Positions 1 through 9,341 of a DNA stretch of 28,665 nucleotides are shown piece by piece. This stretch comes from Gnetum montanum (Eukaryota; Streptophyta; Gnetopsida; Gnetales; Gnetaceae). Numbering within the stretch: the stretch's first letter is position 1; every line of letters begins with the position of its first letter. The notes beneath the pieces were generated by a model. That model saw only the letters and a list, made by a program, of their open reading frames with translations, had not been told where the DNA came from and made no database searches. A program made the translations under genes and the position numbers. Location: positions 176,018-204,682 of the forward strand of contig MNCI01005013.1 in NCBI GenBank assembly GCA_015680685.1, read 5' to 3'.

Positions 1-579
1 TCACAAATTTATTAAAGTTTTATTAATGAAAAAGGGACTACAAATTTCTAGAACAAGGAAAACCATAGAGTTTGTGGATGGGTGGATTTTGTGGACTCAC
101 TGCCTATTGCATGAAAAAGGAACCATGTCATAACCATCATTAACAAAATTCAAAGCTAGAATCTAGACACCAATAATCAAATAATTGGATAGCACATGCC
201 TACATCAATTAAATCACACTATACCCAGTTGACAATAAGATAGTTATTATTAAAAGAAAGGTAAGAAAATCACATCCAAATAAAGAAAAATATAAAAGAA
301 ATTGTAAAATATTTAAGAAAAAGAAAACATACTAACAATGTTGTAAAACAAAAAATTTGAAAAATTAATAATGTAGAAAACAAAAAGTGTAAAATAAAGA
401 ATATGTAAAACAAAAAGCTGTAAAGGTAACAAGGTGTAAAACAAAAATGTGAAAAAATGAAGAGCTACTTATATGGTTAGCATGGGTGGCCATCTCCCCC
501 ATGATTGAGTTAAAAGGAGAAGATCCAAGAGATTGAGCATGGTTGTCCATCTAATGAGGTGTTTGTTGTATTAGCTGGC
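1..579 (-). other. Non-coding 3' region of the Ty3/gypsy element
   Basis: This stretch lies downstream, in the minus-strand sense, of the integrase reading frame that fades out near 580-600. It has no convincing coding sequence. It is A-rich on the plus strand and holds a degenerate tandem array at 343-455. Athila/Tat retrotransposons commonly have a long non-coding segment between integrase and the 3' LTR, which fits this position. I could not find a polypurine tract or an LTR edge, so the element probably runs off the left end of the window. Confidence 0.4.
343..455. repeat. Degenerate 15-16 bp A-rich tandem repeat
   Basis: The core gtaaaacaaaaa, or a close variant, recurs at about 343, 373, 388, 404 and 435. 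The spacings are 30, 15, 16 and 31 bases, so the underlying period is about 15-16 bp with some units eroded. The array sits in the non-coding 3' region of the Ty3/gypsy element. Confidence 0.5.
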
Positions 580-1730
580 TTAAACTCATGGAAAGGTTTG
601 ACTTACTGTATGTTAACCAGCTATTTTTTATTTGAGCTCTCAAGTTTATAGATCATCATGGCCCCAAAAGAAAAAGTTTCATAAATGATATAAGGTCCTT
701 TCCATAGTGTTTAGAATTTGGTTCATTGAGGGACGTGTGTGGCGTTCCAGTAGGGAAACTAATCTTCTAGTTAAAGTTTGACTTTTCTAATTCCAAGGTC
801 ATGACACTTTTTGTTGAATGCCTTGGGCAACTCATTAGATGATAGGGCTACTAATCTAGTTTCTTCTAGCAAGTTGAGACTCATTAATCTATCTTTTTGT
901 GCTAAGCTTAAGTCAAGTTTAAGGTCATAGACTATTGAAAGTGTACAGAGCTTAGATTGAATAGGAAGTATTGGTAATTTTTCATACACCAACTCATAGG
1001 GAGAGCAGCCTATAGAAAGTTTCCATGTTGAGCGGTAGGCCCAAAGGGCATCATTGAGCTTTGTGCTCCAATCTTTCCTAAATTTGGTAATAGTTCTTGT
1101 TAGTATCTTTGTGATTTCCCTATTTGTTACCTCAACTTGACCATTAGCTTGGGGGTGGTACGATGTTGTAAGTTTATGTTCAACCCCCAAGCGTTACATA
1201 AGCTTCCAAAAAGTAGTGCCTATAAAGTGAGTTCCATGATCAAAAATTAATTCATGTGGCACAACAAACTTATTTACAACATTTTTTTATACAAACCGAG
1301 CAGTAGTAGAAGATGTATAGTCAGTGACAGCTATTACTTCTACCCATTTCATGCAATAGTCAACAGTGACTATGATGTACACATTGTCATTTAACATAGA
1401 TGTGATGGCACCCATTAATTTAATGCCCCAAATGTCAATTGGTTCTAGTGGTTGAATCCATTGTTAAGGTGCTTTCATTTAAGTAGTCATTCCACCATCT
1501 TTTTGGCATTGTTCACGAGAGTGGATATATTGGTGAGTGTCCCTGAAAATTATTGGCCAGTAGTACCTTGCCATTAGGATTTTAATGGCCATGCATTTCC
1601 CAGCATAGTGGCCCCCACAAGGAACTTCATGAGCATCTTGGAGAACATGTAGTTGATCAGCATCAGAGACAGACCAACAAATTAGGCCATCGTCGCACAT
1701 GTAGAGGTGTTTGTTGATCTCCATGAAGCA
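580..1730 (-). pseudogene. Integrase domain of the Ty3/gypsy element (broken)
   Basis: The N-terminal zinc-binding part is at about 1724-1490: the HEVPCGGHYAG segment supplies both histidines. Of the two cysteines only the second is kept (SREQCQK), the first apparently replaced by Arg. The core follows with a DIWGIKLMG strand, a VTVDYCMKWVE strand, FDHGTHF near 1240 and the YHPQANGQVE stretch around 1150, where the catalytic Glu sits. A C-terminal SPYELVYEK (GPY/F-like) segment is near 970-1000. The last recognisable part, resembling the WEGPYVV...GAL region of Athila/Tat integrases, is at 620-720. Several stops and at least one frameshift interrupt it, so no active enzyme is expected. Confidence 0.8.
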
Positions 1731-1899
1731 TTTTACCCGCTAAAGAAACTATTGTTTCTTTTGATGATCTAACCCTTGTGGCATCTCTTAAGTAAGAAGA
1801 TAGGTGAGAATGCCATCATACCATTTAGGCTCATTGGGCAATTATTCAGTTATAGCCTTGACAAAGAGGAGTTCATCAAGGAACATATTAGATAATGGA

Positions 1900-2330
1900 C
1901 TTTCTTCCTCTTTGTTGTCCCATCACAACCGAGACAAGTGATTAGTGCCTACATTCTCAATGTCCTTTCAATCTACCATCATAAGATCGAATTCCTATAA
2001 TATCACCAACCACCATATGAAATGAGGACTCACCATTGGCTTGTTCATTAAGAAGAAGATGGCACTAGGGTCCATGTGCACAAACACTTTGTATTCAAGC
2101 ACATAATGTTTGAACTTATCTAGAGCAAACACCACTGACATCAATTCTTTCTTTGTGGTGGTGTAGTTCAGTTGTGTACCCACAATGCTTCGGCATGTGC
2201 AGTGGATGTAGTATGAACATTTCTTGTCATCCATCTACATAAGCATCACTCCCAAGGCATAATTTGATGCATCCTTCATAACATGAAATAGTCTAGACCA
2301 ATCAGGTGCTTGTAGAATTGGAGTTTCTAC
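1900..2330 (-). pseudogene. RNase H domain of the Ty3/gypsy element (broken)
   Basis: Directly after RT in the minus-strand sense, the translation reads KDASNYALGVML, matching the (C)DAS.YA.G start of retroelement RNase H with its first catalytic Asp. NYTTTKKELMSVVFALDKFKHY follows and carries the second catalytic acidic residue in KEL. The next strand, VFVHMDPSA, corresponds to the usual V.TDH.AL motif with the Asp kept. An in-frame TAG lies between the first motif and the longer open segment at 1995-2234. The domain would have degraded the RNA strand of the RNA-DNA hybrid. Confidence 0.75.
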
Positions 2331-2399
2331 AAACTTTTCTTTCAATTGTTAGAATGCTTTTTCACACTCATTAGTCTAAACAAATGGAGCATCTTTCTT

Positions 2400-3170
2400 T
2401 ATCAACTCCACCAATGATTTTGTGATCTTAAAGAAATTCTCTATAAATTGCTAGTAGTAGCTAGTATGTCCAAGCAATGATCGAACATCTTTAACAATAT
2501 TTTTTTGGTAGGATATTCCTTGGATGATCCTCATTTTCTCAAGGTCTACCTCAATTCCTACTTATGCTATTTTGTTCCCTAGTACAATGCCTTTGTGAAT
2601 CATCAAATAACTCTTTTGCCAATTGAGCCTAAGGTTTGTTTCAACACATTGTTTCAATACTTGCTCAAGGCAGCCCAGGGCTTGCTCAAATGTAACTCCA
2701 TAGGTGGAGAAGTCATCCATGAGGACTTCCATACCACTACTAATTTGCTATTGAAAAATGCTTAAGAATAGGCATTGGAAGGTAGCAAGGGCATTGTATA
2801 GACCAAATGGCATCTTGCAATATGCAAAAGTCCCCCTGGGACTCGTGAATGTTATCTTGGCTTGGTCTTCTAGTGCTATCTAGATTTGGTTATAGCCACT
2901 ATAATCATCCAAGAAACTATAGTAGTAATGCCCAAATATTATGTCTAACACCTAATCAACAAATGGTAATGGAAAATGATCCTTGATTGTTGCCATATTC
3001 AGCAATTGAAAATCAATGCAGACCTGTCATTTGTCACCTTTCTTTGGCATAATATTGAGTGGACTAACCCACTCACTATCTACAATGGGATAAATGAACC
3101 TTGCCTTGAGCAGTTGTTCAATTTCCTCCTTGATGATCTGCTTCAGTTTGGGATTCAATCGTTTCTATGG
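2400..3170 (-). pseudogene. Reverse transcriptase domain of the Ty3/gypsy element (broken)
   Basis: The minus-strand translation shows an N-terminal IIKEEIEQLLKARFI helix near 3110-3150, then WVSPLNIMPKKGDK near 3040-3085. CIDFQLLN follows, then FLDDYSGYNQI, PFGLYNALATFQ near 2800-2815, and the catalytic box as LMDDFSTYG near 2705-2720. This order and spacing are those of Ty3/gypsy RT; the MDDFS form is usual for Athila/Tat. The connection region, with LLGHTSYYQQFIENF, reaches about 2440. Multiple TAG/TAA codons interrupt the frame. Confidence 0.8.
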
Positions 3171-3689
3171 CTACCTCTTTGGCTTCATGGTCAAGTTGGT
3201 GTAGATGCGATGTTAGAATATCCTATGATCAATCCCTGTGAGTTCAGGATATGACCAAGCAAAGGTTTTTGACCATTTTTTAACCACTTTTAACAACATA
3301 TTTTTCTGTTATGGAGCAAGATTTACATTGATTATGACCAGCTTCCCATTTTCCAAAAACACATATTCCATGTCGAATGATAGTTCTTTTAGTTCAAGGG
3401 GTTCTTATTTGAAAGCTTCAGGAATTTCCAACTCTTCCTAGTAGGCATCATCATTTACATCATTGAAGAGTTAGTGATGGACTTGCTCTATTTTATCCAT
3501 GCCTATGACATATGTGTATGTCAGGCTCTCAGTTGGTTCCATGTAAAGTGTGATGCTTTCAATATTAGTGGTTAGCCACTGGGTGCCCTCTTATTTTGTG
3601 GCTGCTACGTATAGACACCTTTGAATTTTTGGTTCTAATGCACACTGCTTGCATGTAGAGATGGCTGCTCATTTCACTAATTAGAGTTT

Positions 3690-4110
3690 TTACATACAAT
3701 TGCACCCTATATCATTGTACATAATGCATAGAACTTGCTTCTTCTCAATCTTCCCAAATGCATTTTCTTTAGATATTTTTAGGGAAAGATCTCTAATGCC
3801 CATTCTTACATCAATGATGCTTAGCCATGTCCTTCCCATTATGATTGGGAAGTCCCCTATGCAGTTTTTCACTTTGATCATTAGGAAATTAGCAGGATAA
3901 AACCACCCACAGACAATGGGTCACAATGTCTTCTTCTATTCTAGTTGGAATAGTGATGGACTAATCTACCAATTCTAATATGATAGTACTCTTCTTGAGA
4001 GGAGGTAGGTTCCATGTAATATACATCTTATGAGAGATCAGATTAACACTAGAACTGGAATCAAGAAGAGCTTTGCATAGTTTATTTCTAGCAATCTACA
4101 AATAAATAAG
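3690..4110 (-). pseudogene. Aspartic protease region of the Ty3/gypsy element (broken)
   Basis: At about 4020-4090 the minus strand reads KALLDSSSSVNLIS, matching the LLD(S/T)G(S/A)SVNL active-site loop of Ty3/gypsy proteases, but the loop Gly is now Ser. About 50 codons later a separate open stretch (3690-3881) contains PIIMGRTWLSIIDVRMGIRD. That matches the (L)GRPWLATIDA segment at the end of Athila/Tat proteases. Frameshifts separate the two parts. The domain would have processed Gag-Pol. Confidence 0.65.
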
Positions 4111-4349
4111 AGGACTCCCAGGATCACCTAATTTCCTAGGAAGGTTGCTAGCCCAAATCCAATTAGATACGACATGAGTGAGCATAATAGTATGGATTCC
4201 AAGTGGAATTTGATTTGAAGGGGACTCGAGAGAGTTTGATACAGAGGGAGATCGAGAAACAAGGTTGCCAACCACAGGTGTATTTGAGGGCTTAGGTGGG
4301 CTTCTAGGTCAAAAGAAAGGTCTTTTCTTTGATTGCGTATCCAAACCAC

Positions 4350-6712
4350 TTAGTTGATAAATTGATTGTAAGTTAACTGCCCTAGTGGCATTTTGTTGTT
4401 GTAGCTGAGCTGGTAATTCACCCTGCATAGATGGAGCAAGTGGTAACTATGTTGAAGGAGGAGAAAGATGTGCAGGAGCAGGAGAAGGATAAGGGTAAAA
4501 GGTGGTATCCCTTTTTTCATGTGGAGAATGAGTTTGATAATAATTAGAAGGGTGGTAATGAGGTTGGAAAGTAGAAATGTGAATGGAAGAGTCACATGGA
4601 TACAAGGATTGCTACACTTAGTACCCATATGGCTCAAGTTGTCTATAAGGGTATTGTTGCCTTAGTGGTGCTAGTGCCCATTACTGTGGTTGTTGCCACT
4701 GTTGATAATGTTCAGATGGTTATGATGGAGTTCCACTTGGATAATACCATTGTGGCTAGTAGAACTGCCTAGAATTGCCTTAAGGATAAGGCAATCTTCT
4801 GGGTGTTTGCCTTTGTGCAAGTCATGGATTCAAAGTGTGCACCCCAAACTCCTATAAGTGTGACACTATGGGGCAACATCCCTTAGGATATTCATAATGG
4901 CATATGTCACACACACCATCATCATCTGATTCACTTTCCACAACTTCTTCTATTGCAACAATCTTGCCCTTACCTCTTTGAATGGCACATTTAGCTTCTT
5001 TGTGTCTCCTACATTCACAATCACTACCTTGTTCTTTAGACTCTTCAACAATTTTAAGGATAGCTTGAAATATGCTATTCATGGAGTCCCATAACTTATC
5101 AACCTTGGTTGTAATCTTAGGTTGAAATGTTTGAAACAACAAGATTTTTTGACTCACCACCTCATCAAGTGTAGATTCTTCCTCACTATTATAGAATCAA
5201 ACCTCCCTTTTGTGAATGGAAGGATTGTGGTTGTATTCTTCTGTACTTTTTCATTTTCTTAATTCTCCTTCCTCTTTTGCTACTTGCTCAACCAATATTT
5301 GGATCTAACGGGTGCTTAATTCTAATAGTCACCCTTGGGCATAGGCACTAAGGGTTCTCCTCGATTCAGATTGAAGTCTGTCTACAATGTGGCAAAGTTG
5401 GTCCAATTGAGAGTAACCATGGCCAAGACATATGTGCATTAAGGAATAGTATTGGCCAATGGTAGCATCCAAGGGTTCATGTATCCCTTGTTTCCATCCT
5501 TGGATCTACCTCCTCAAGTTGGACTCTCAAAAGTATGTCTAACATTTGTCATTGAACAATTCAAGCATTGTACTCCATCATTAAATAGATACTAAGGATC
5601 GATACCGATTTTCTACTTCTTTAATGAGCGTCCTTGGAAACAACTTAAGTTTTTGCCACTCATTTTTCTATAGTCTGCAAGGCACATGCATCTTTAAAAA
5701 ATTGAAAATGATTCTACAAATCTAAGTTATATCCCCCTTCGAATCTAGGGATATTGTTCATATCTAGCCTTTTGATCCAACTATCCTTAAGGTGCCTTGT
5801 GGAAATTATCACTACCTCTGCAATGTTTACCATACTCCAGGTAGTAAGGAAAGGCTCATCGAGGTCCTGATCTTAGTGCCTACAATGCCCTTTACTACCC
5901 CTTCATTCATGGCGGTGGGTCTCTCTTGACTACCTGCATGCCCTGATCTTGACTTACTCAACGATCCCTTTGATCATTTCAATCCCATTGGTCACCTCCA
6001 TGACAATCACACCCCTTGTGGTTGTAATCTGAGCTAGAAGAAGAAGACGATGATGATGAAGGTAAAGAGGTAGGAGGACTAGCATCATCACAATGCCTAC
6101 TACCCACTCTTCGGTGATCATGGCCATGATCATGATCCTTTTAATTGTTCACATCCCTGCCTTGACTTGCCCCTTTGGATCCTTCTTTGTCATTGGATCC
6201 ATTCTTTCCAGAATTAGAATAATGAATTGTGGATTACAGGTTTTGGTTTTCACCTCCTTCATCAAAGTCAAAGAGAGAAATTTCACTAAATGGAAAATCC
6301 CCAAAGAAGGGTTCCCCGTCATCTTTTTGATATAGCAGGAATGGAGAATCATTGAACCCTTTTCCCTTTGTAAATTCATGACATTGTTCTAACTGGAAAT
6401 CCATGAGATGATGCACATCAGTGAGATGATAATCCCTAGCATCAGTATCTTGCACAACATACTCAGCATGAAGTTCCTAAAGACCCAAATGAATAATCAT
6501 TTGGTGGAGCATTATAATAACGGATCAATCTGGTGGTAACACAATGTTGCCCTCCATGTCTCGCCATCGCAGCTATTCATCCTAGTGTAGGATAAAGGTG
6601 AAATTTGGTACATGCTCATCAGGATGAGCATATATCACTCTATATTGTTGGGGCACTTGTTGATGTACCCCGTCAGACTTGGGCAAAGAATCACTCCTAT
6701 GAGAAGAAGACA
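4350..6712 (-). pseudogene. Gag region of the Ty3/gypsy element (broken)
   Basis: A plausible start is the minus-strand ATG at 6712, reading MSSSHRSDSL. Recognisable pieces follow in several frames: an acidic stretch at 6234-6455, a Ser-rich and His/Asp-rich stretch around 5990-6140, and an acidic segment at 4852-5160 ending in a zinc-knuckle-like CDICHYEYPKGCCP near 4876-4911. In that knuckle the expected His is Tyr, a change one C-to-T step from CAT or CAC. A Pro/Gln/Tyr-rich tail spans 4350-4800. Assignment as Gag rests mainly on position upstream of the protease and on the knuckle. Confidence 0.55.
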
Positions 6713-7436
6713 TCTTGTGTTAGAAAAAATAAAAATGCAATGTGTTTCTTACAATGTTGTAGTAATCTTAAGATGTGATATGACTCTAAGGTTCATTTCA
6801 ATGATTTAAATAATTTTCACTAGTCTAAGATAGTGCACGTAACAACTAAAAGGTCCCTAGCAACAACACTAATGATGAGTAAGGAGGTACTCCTACTCCC
6901 AACCATATGAATCACAAGTGTTCATGTGTGATCCAATCGAATTCCACAAACCTTAAGTTCTCAAGTACACTAGTTCTAAGACATGAAATCTAATTGAAAT
7001 GATCATTGTCTTTCCAATTCCACTCGTGAGGCACAAGTCTATGGTTAAGTGCAACTAAGGTATATGATTTCTATCATTTTGTATTTTATAAGTGTAANAT
7101 TGTTGCTAGGTTGCCAAGCATTGTATGTATGCTCGAAGTGGTCATGCTTGTGTTCATTAATGATTGAAAATTAATTGCTTGATTGAAATGCAGTAAAGTA
7201 AAGTGCATTAAACAAAACATTAATCTATTCTCAGTGCTACAAGGTTTATCAAAAGGGCTCATCTTTATTCCCATCACACTATTGTGCTCAAGTACATCAA
7301 TGCTCAAAGAAAGGTCCATACACACTCAGACTCCTACTGCGGGCATTCAAAAAATATTCTAACTCTAGAAAAAACAAATTGTAAGAGTTTCTCTATGCTA
7401 TGACAAAAACTGATACGAAATCGTGTGTCCAAGCAC

Positions 7437-7447
7437 TATATTTATAG
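7437..7447 (-). promoter_or_regulatory. Possible TATA box on the minus strand
   Basis: The minus strand reads cctataaatatagtgc here. It lies about 725 bases upstream of the putative gag start at 6712, so it could be the U3 promoter of the 5' LTR. There is no second LTR copy to confirm this, and AT-rich DNA yields such motifs by chance. Confidence 0.25.
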
Positions 7448-7559
7448 GTTGGCATATACCCTACAATATCATATATTCAACATTGCATCTTGGACTTCGA
7501 TATTGCGTATCTGATATTAGAGTTAGTCAAATCATGACTCATCAGTTGTGCACTAGAAT

Positions 7560-7625
7560 TGCAGTAATAACTTGGAGTTTTCAACTCAAGAGTCTTACCA
7601 CTAGGTTAACACCTCATTGGAAGCA
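7560..7625 (-). repeat. tRNA-like A-box sequence, possible SINE remnant
   Basis: On the minus strand this reads aatgaggtgttaacctag followed by tggtaagactcttgagttg. The tggtaagactcttg core resembles the 5' half and A box of a tRNA. A related minus-strand segment is at about 27811-27870. I see no clear B box and no clover-leaf, so this is not called a tRNA gene. A tRNA-derived SINE head is possible. Confidence 0.25.
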
Positions 7626-7639
7626 AAGCTGAAAATTGA

Positions 7640-8092
7640 AAATTGAAATTTTATTACATCTATAGATGCTTTGGATCTATTGGATAGTAGAAGTATACAT
7701 GCTATGAATTTTAAGAAACATCATTAAGAAAATTACCAAGTATTCTTGGTAACATTTGGAACAAATCAACCAAATTTGCAGTTGTAACATTCCATTTATG
7801 TATAATGTTCTCTAATGCAAGACATTATAGGAAAATGTGGTATTCATTTTGAATGTTATTTGTATTACACAATTGACATATTTTTTCTTCACAAGGAATT
7901 TTGTGCCATTTACTTATTTTGACTCTTAGATGATGAGATCTCATGTATGCTCTACTAATTGTGCATTGTAACTAATGAAAAATATTAGATAAATAATTTG
8001 AATTTGAATTAAGGCCTCTTTTGATATCATTCAAATAAAAATGTTTTTTTTCCTTCTACATTTTCCCAAAGTTTTTTGATATATTGTTTAAT
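7640..8092 (-). pseudogene. Remnant of a non-LTR retrotransposon RT C-terminus
   Basis: The minus-strand translation contains RSHHLRVKISKWHKIPCEEK followed by ICQLCNTNNIQNEYHIFL, a stop, then CLALENII. The pattern of basic helix, KIP..E..C.LC....E.HF...C matches the C-terminal Cys/His region found after the RT in many LINE-like elements. The Cys pair is encoded near 7864-7878. Upstream codons (NDIKRGLNSNSNYL) fit the same family. Stops interrupt it. The fragment joins pararetroviral sequence abruptly at 8092/8093 with no visible target-site duplication. The family assignment is from pattern memory and is uncertain. Confidence 0.45.
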
Positions 8093-9172
8093 ATGGTTCT
8101 AAGGAGAAGAATGTTTTTGTAGTAATTGATTTAAAACGTCTCTTTCTTTAGCCATGTCTTTAAAGAAACCAGAGACATAATTGATACAACCTAAGAAATG
8201 TTGGATTTGTACTTTATTTTCTAATTCATCTAGGAACTTAACTATACTTTGTATGATATGAGGTTGTAACTTAATAATACCTGCAGAGATTTCTAATCCT
8301 AAAAACTCGATATATCATCTATATATGCTAATATAAATGGGTACGAATGGAAAATAGAATCCATCATTTTTTGGAAAATGGATAGCGCGGTTTTAATACC
8401 AAATGGCAAAACATTCCATTCATAAAGTCCGCCGGGTATCGTGAATGCAATTTTCCAACGATCTGATTCCTGGATTTGGATCTGCCAAAAACCTGATTTT
8501 AAATCAAATTTGGAATATATATTAGTGTGTGGCAGTCGTTGAAATAAATCATCCTTGTTAAGAATAGGATGTTGGACGGATTTGATAATATCATTCAAGG
8601 GTTTATAATTAACAACTAATCGTTTTTTACCCCTGACTAATTCAGCTCTTTTATTCACAAAGAAAGCAGCACAAGCGAACATGCTAGTGCTGGGTCTGAT
8701 TAAGCGTCTTTGTAAATACTCTTGGATTTCTACCTCACATTCTTTTCTAAGGCTAGGAGACATCCCTATGTGTTGGGCTGTGTAGCCTTAACTTTTACTC
8801 CGTCTTGAAAATCAATTTTGCACCAATGTTCTTTTTTTTGTCGGAAGATTGTAGGATCATCATTAGCATATTGGAGCAATTGTTTTTTAATGTCTTCAAA
8901 ACTTAGTTGATGTACTTCTATCTGATTAACTATCCAAGTTTCTTTTTTGGGATTTCTTTTTGGGATTTTTTGGTTTTTAAACTATTGCCTAGCATTTATC
9001 CTAGAAAAATTATAATGATCTAAACGGATAGATTGCTTTGTAATTGCTATATCAAAATTTTGTAAATTATCTGATCATATTAAACAATCATATGACCTTC
9101 TAGGTATTCACTATCAAATTCAAAATTTATTAAAAACAAAGTCCAACGAATTAATCTTGTATGAGCTACTTT
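8093..9172 (-). mobile_element. Inverted, rearranged fragment of an endogenous caulimovirid
   Basis: The minus strand here is closely similar to parts of the plus-strand virus that follows. Piece B, 8093-9095, matches 12885-14003 (protease end, RT, connection). Relative to the plus copy it lacks about 116-118 bases just after the catalytic YIDD; the flanks there share a few bases. Piece A, 9097-9172, matches 14340-14415 (end of RNase H). In viral sense A precedes B, the reverse of genome order, so the fragment is a junction product rather than a simple truncation. It lies head-to-head with the plus copy, with only a few bases between piece A and that copy's primer site. Confidence 0.85.
8299..8763 (-). 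pseudogene. RT fragment in the inverted pararetrovirus copy
   Basis: A 154-codon open stretch begins at MSPSLRKECE and carries the RT fingers and palm motifs VVNYKPLN, FDLKSGFWQI, PFGIKTA and YIDD. The reading frame then runs into unrelated codons and a stop, because of the deletion after YIDD. Against the matching 75-residue open piece of the plus copy there are about six amino-acid differences, so the two copies are close but not identical. At several positions where the plus copy has stops, this copy keeps sense codons (CAA, CGA, CAG). It has its own TAG near the protease-RT boundary and shares the plus-copy TAG at 13995. Confidence 0.8.
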
Positions 9173-9177
9173 GAGGG

Positions 9178-9195
9178 TAGTATCAGAGCCTAGTT
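9178..9195 (+). promoter_or_regulatory. tRNA-Met primer-binding site of the pararetrovirus
   Basis: The sequence tagtatcagagcctagtt matches the plant initiator tRNA-Met complement TGGTATCAGAGCC at 12 of its 13 bases, with G-to-A at the second base. Caulimovirids prime minus-strand DNA synthesis here and their genomes are numbered from this site. It lies 164 bases before the ORF1 ATG. Confidence 0.75.
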
Positions 9196-9341
9196 GCGGT
9201 TCTCAATCATACACAGCCAGGGGTGGACGTGAGGGTTGCTCGTAAGATCACTCTGAAGTGTTGTAAGACACGCAGTAACTGTTGACAGACAGGCGAGTAA
9301 GTCGTGCAAGCCCGAAGCAGAGCGTAGAGTAGGCACGTCTA

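Larger units (their letters stand above)
580..6712 (-). mobile_element. Degraded Ty3/gypsy (Athila/Tat-like) retrotransposon, internal region
   Basis: Read on the minus strand, the segment gives gag, aspartic protease, RT, RNase H and integrase in that order. Integrase after RT/RNase H places it in Ty3/gypsy rather than Ty1/copia. RT signatures such as MDDFS and the integrase C-terminal pattern resemble the Athila/Tat lineage, and I see no chromodomain. Frameshifts and many TAG/TAA stops interrupt every domain, so the copy is dead. The LTRs were not delimited. The element abuts a non-LTR remnant and pararetroviral DNA on its 5' side, which fits a nested repeat cluster. Confidence 0.85.
6713..7639 (-). 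other. Upstream non-coding/LTR-like sequence of the Ty3/gypsy element
   Basis: This region precedes gag on the minus strand and has no convincing gene. Short ORFs here do not match known proteins. It should contain the 5' untranslated leader and possibly the 5' LTR, but I could not see a primer-binding site or a repeat of it at the left end of the window. One ambiguous base (n) is at 7098. The right end, about 7560-7625, contains a tRNA-like A-box sequence listed separately. Confidence 0.3.

Noticed and set aside
7560-7625. Possible tRNA gene
   Set aside because: There is an A-box-like word only; no anticodon stem, B box or acceptor pairing could be drawn.
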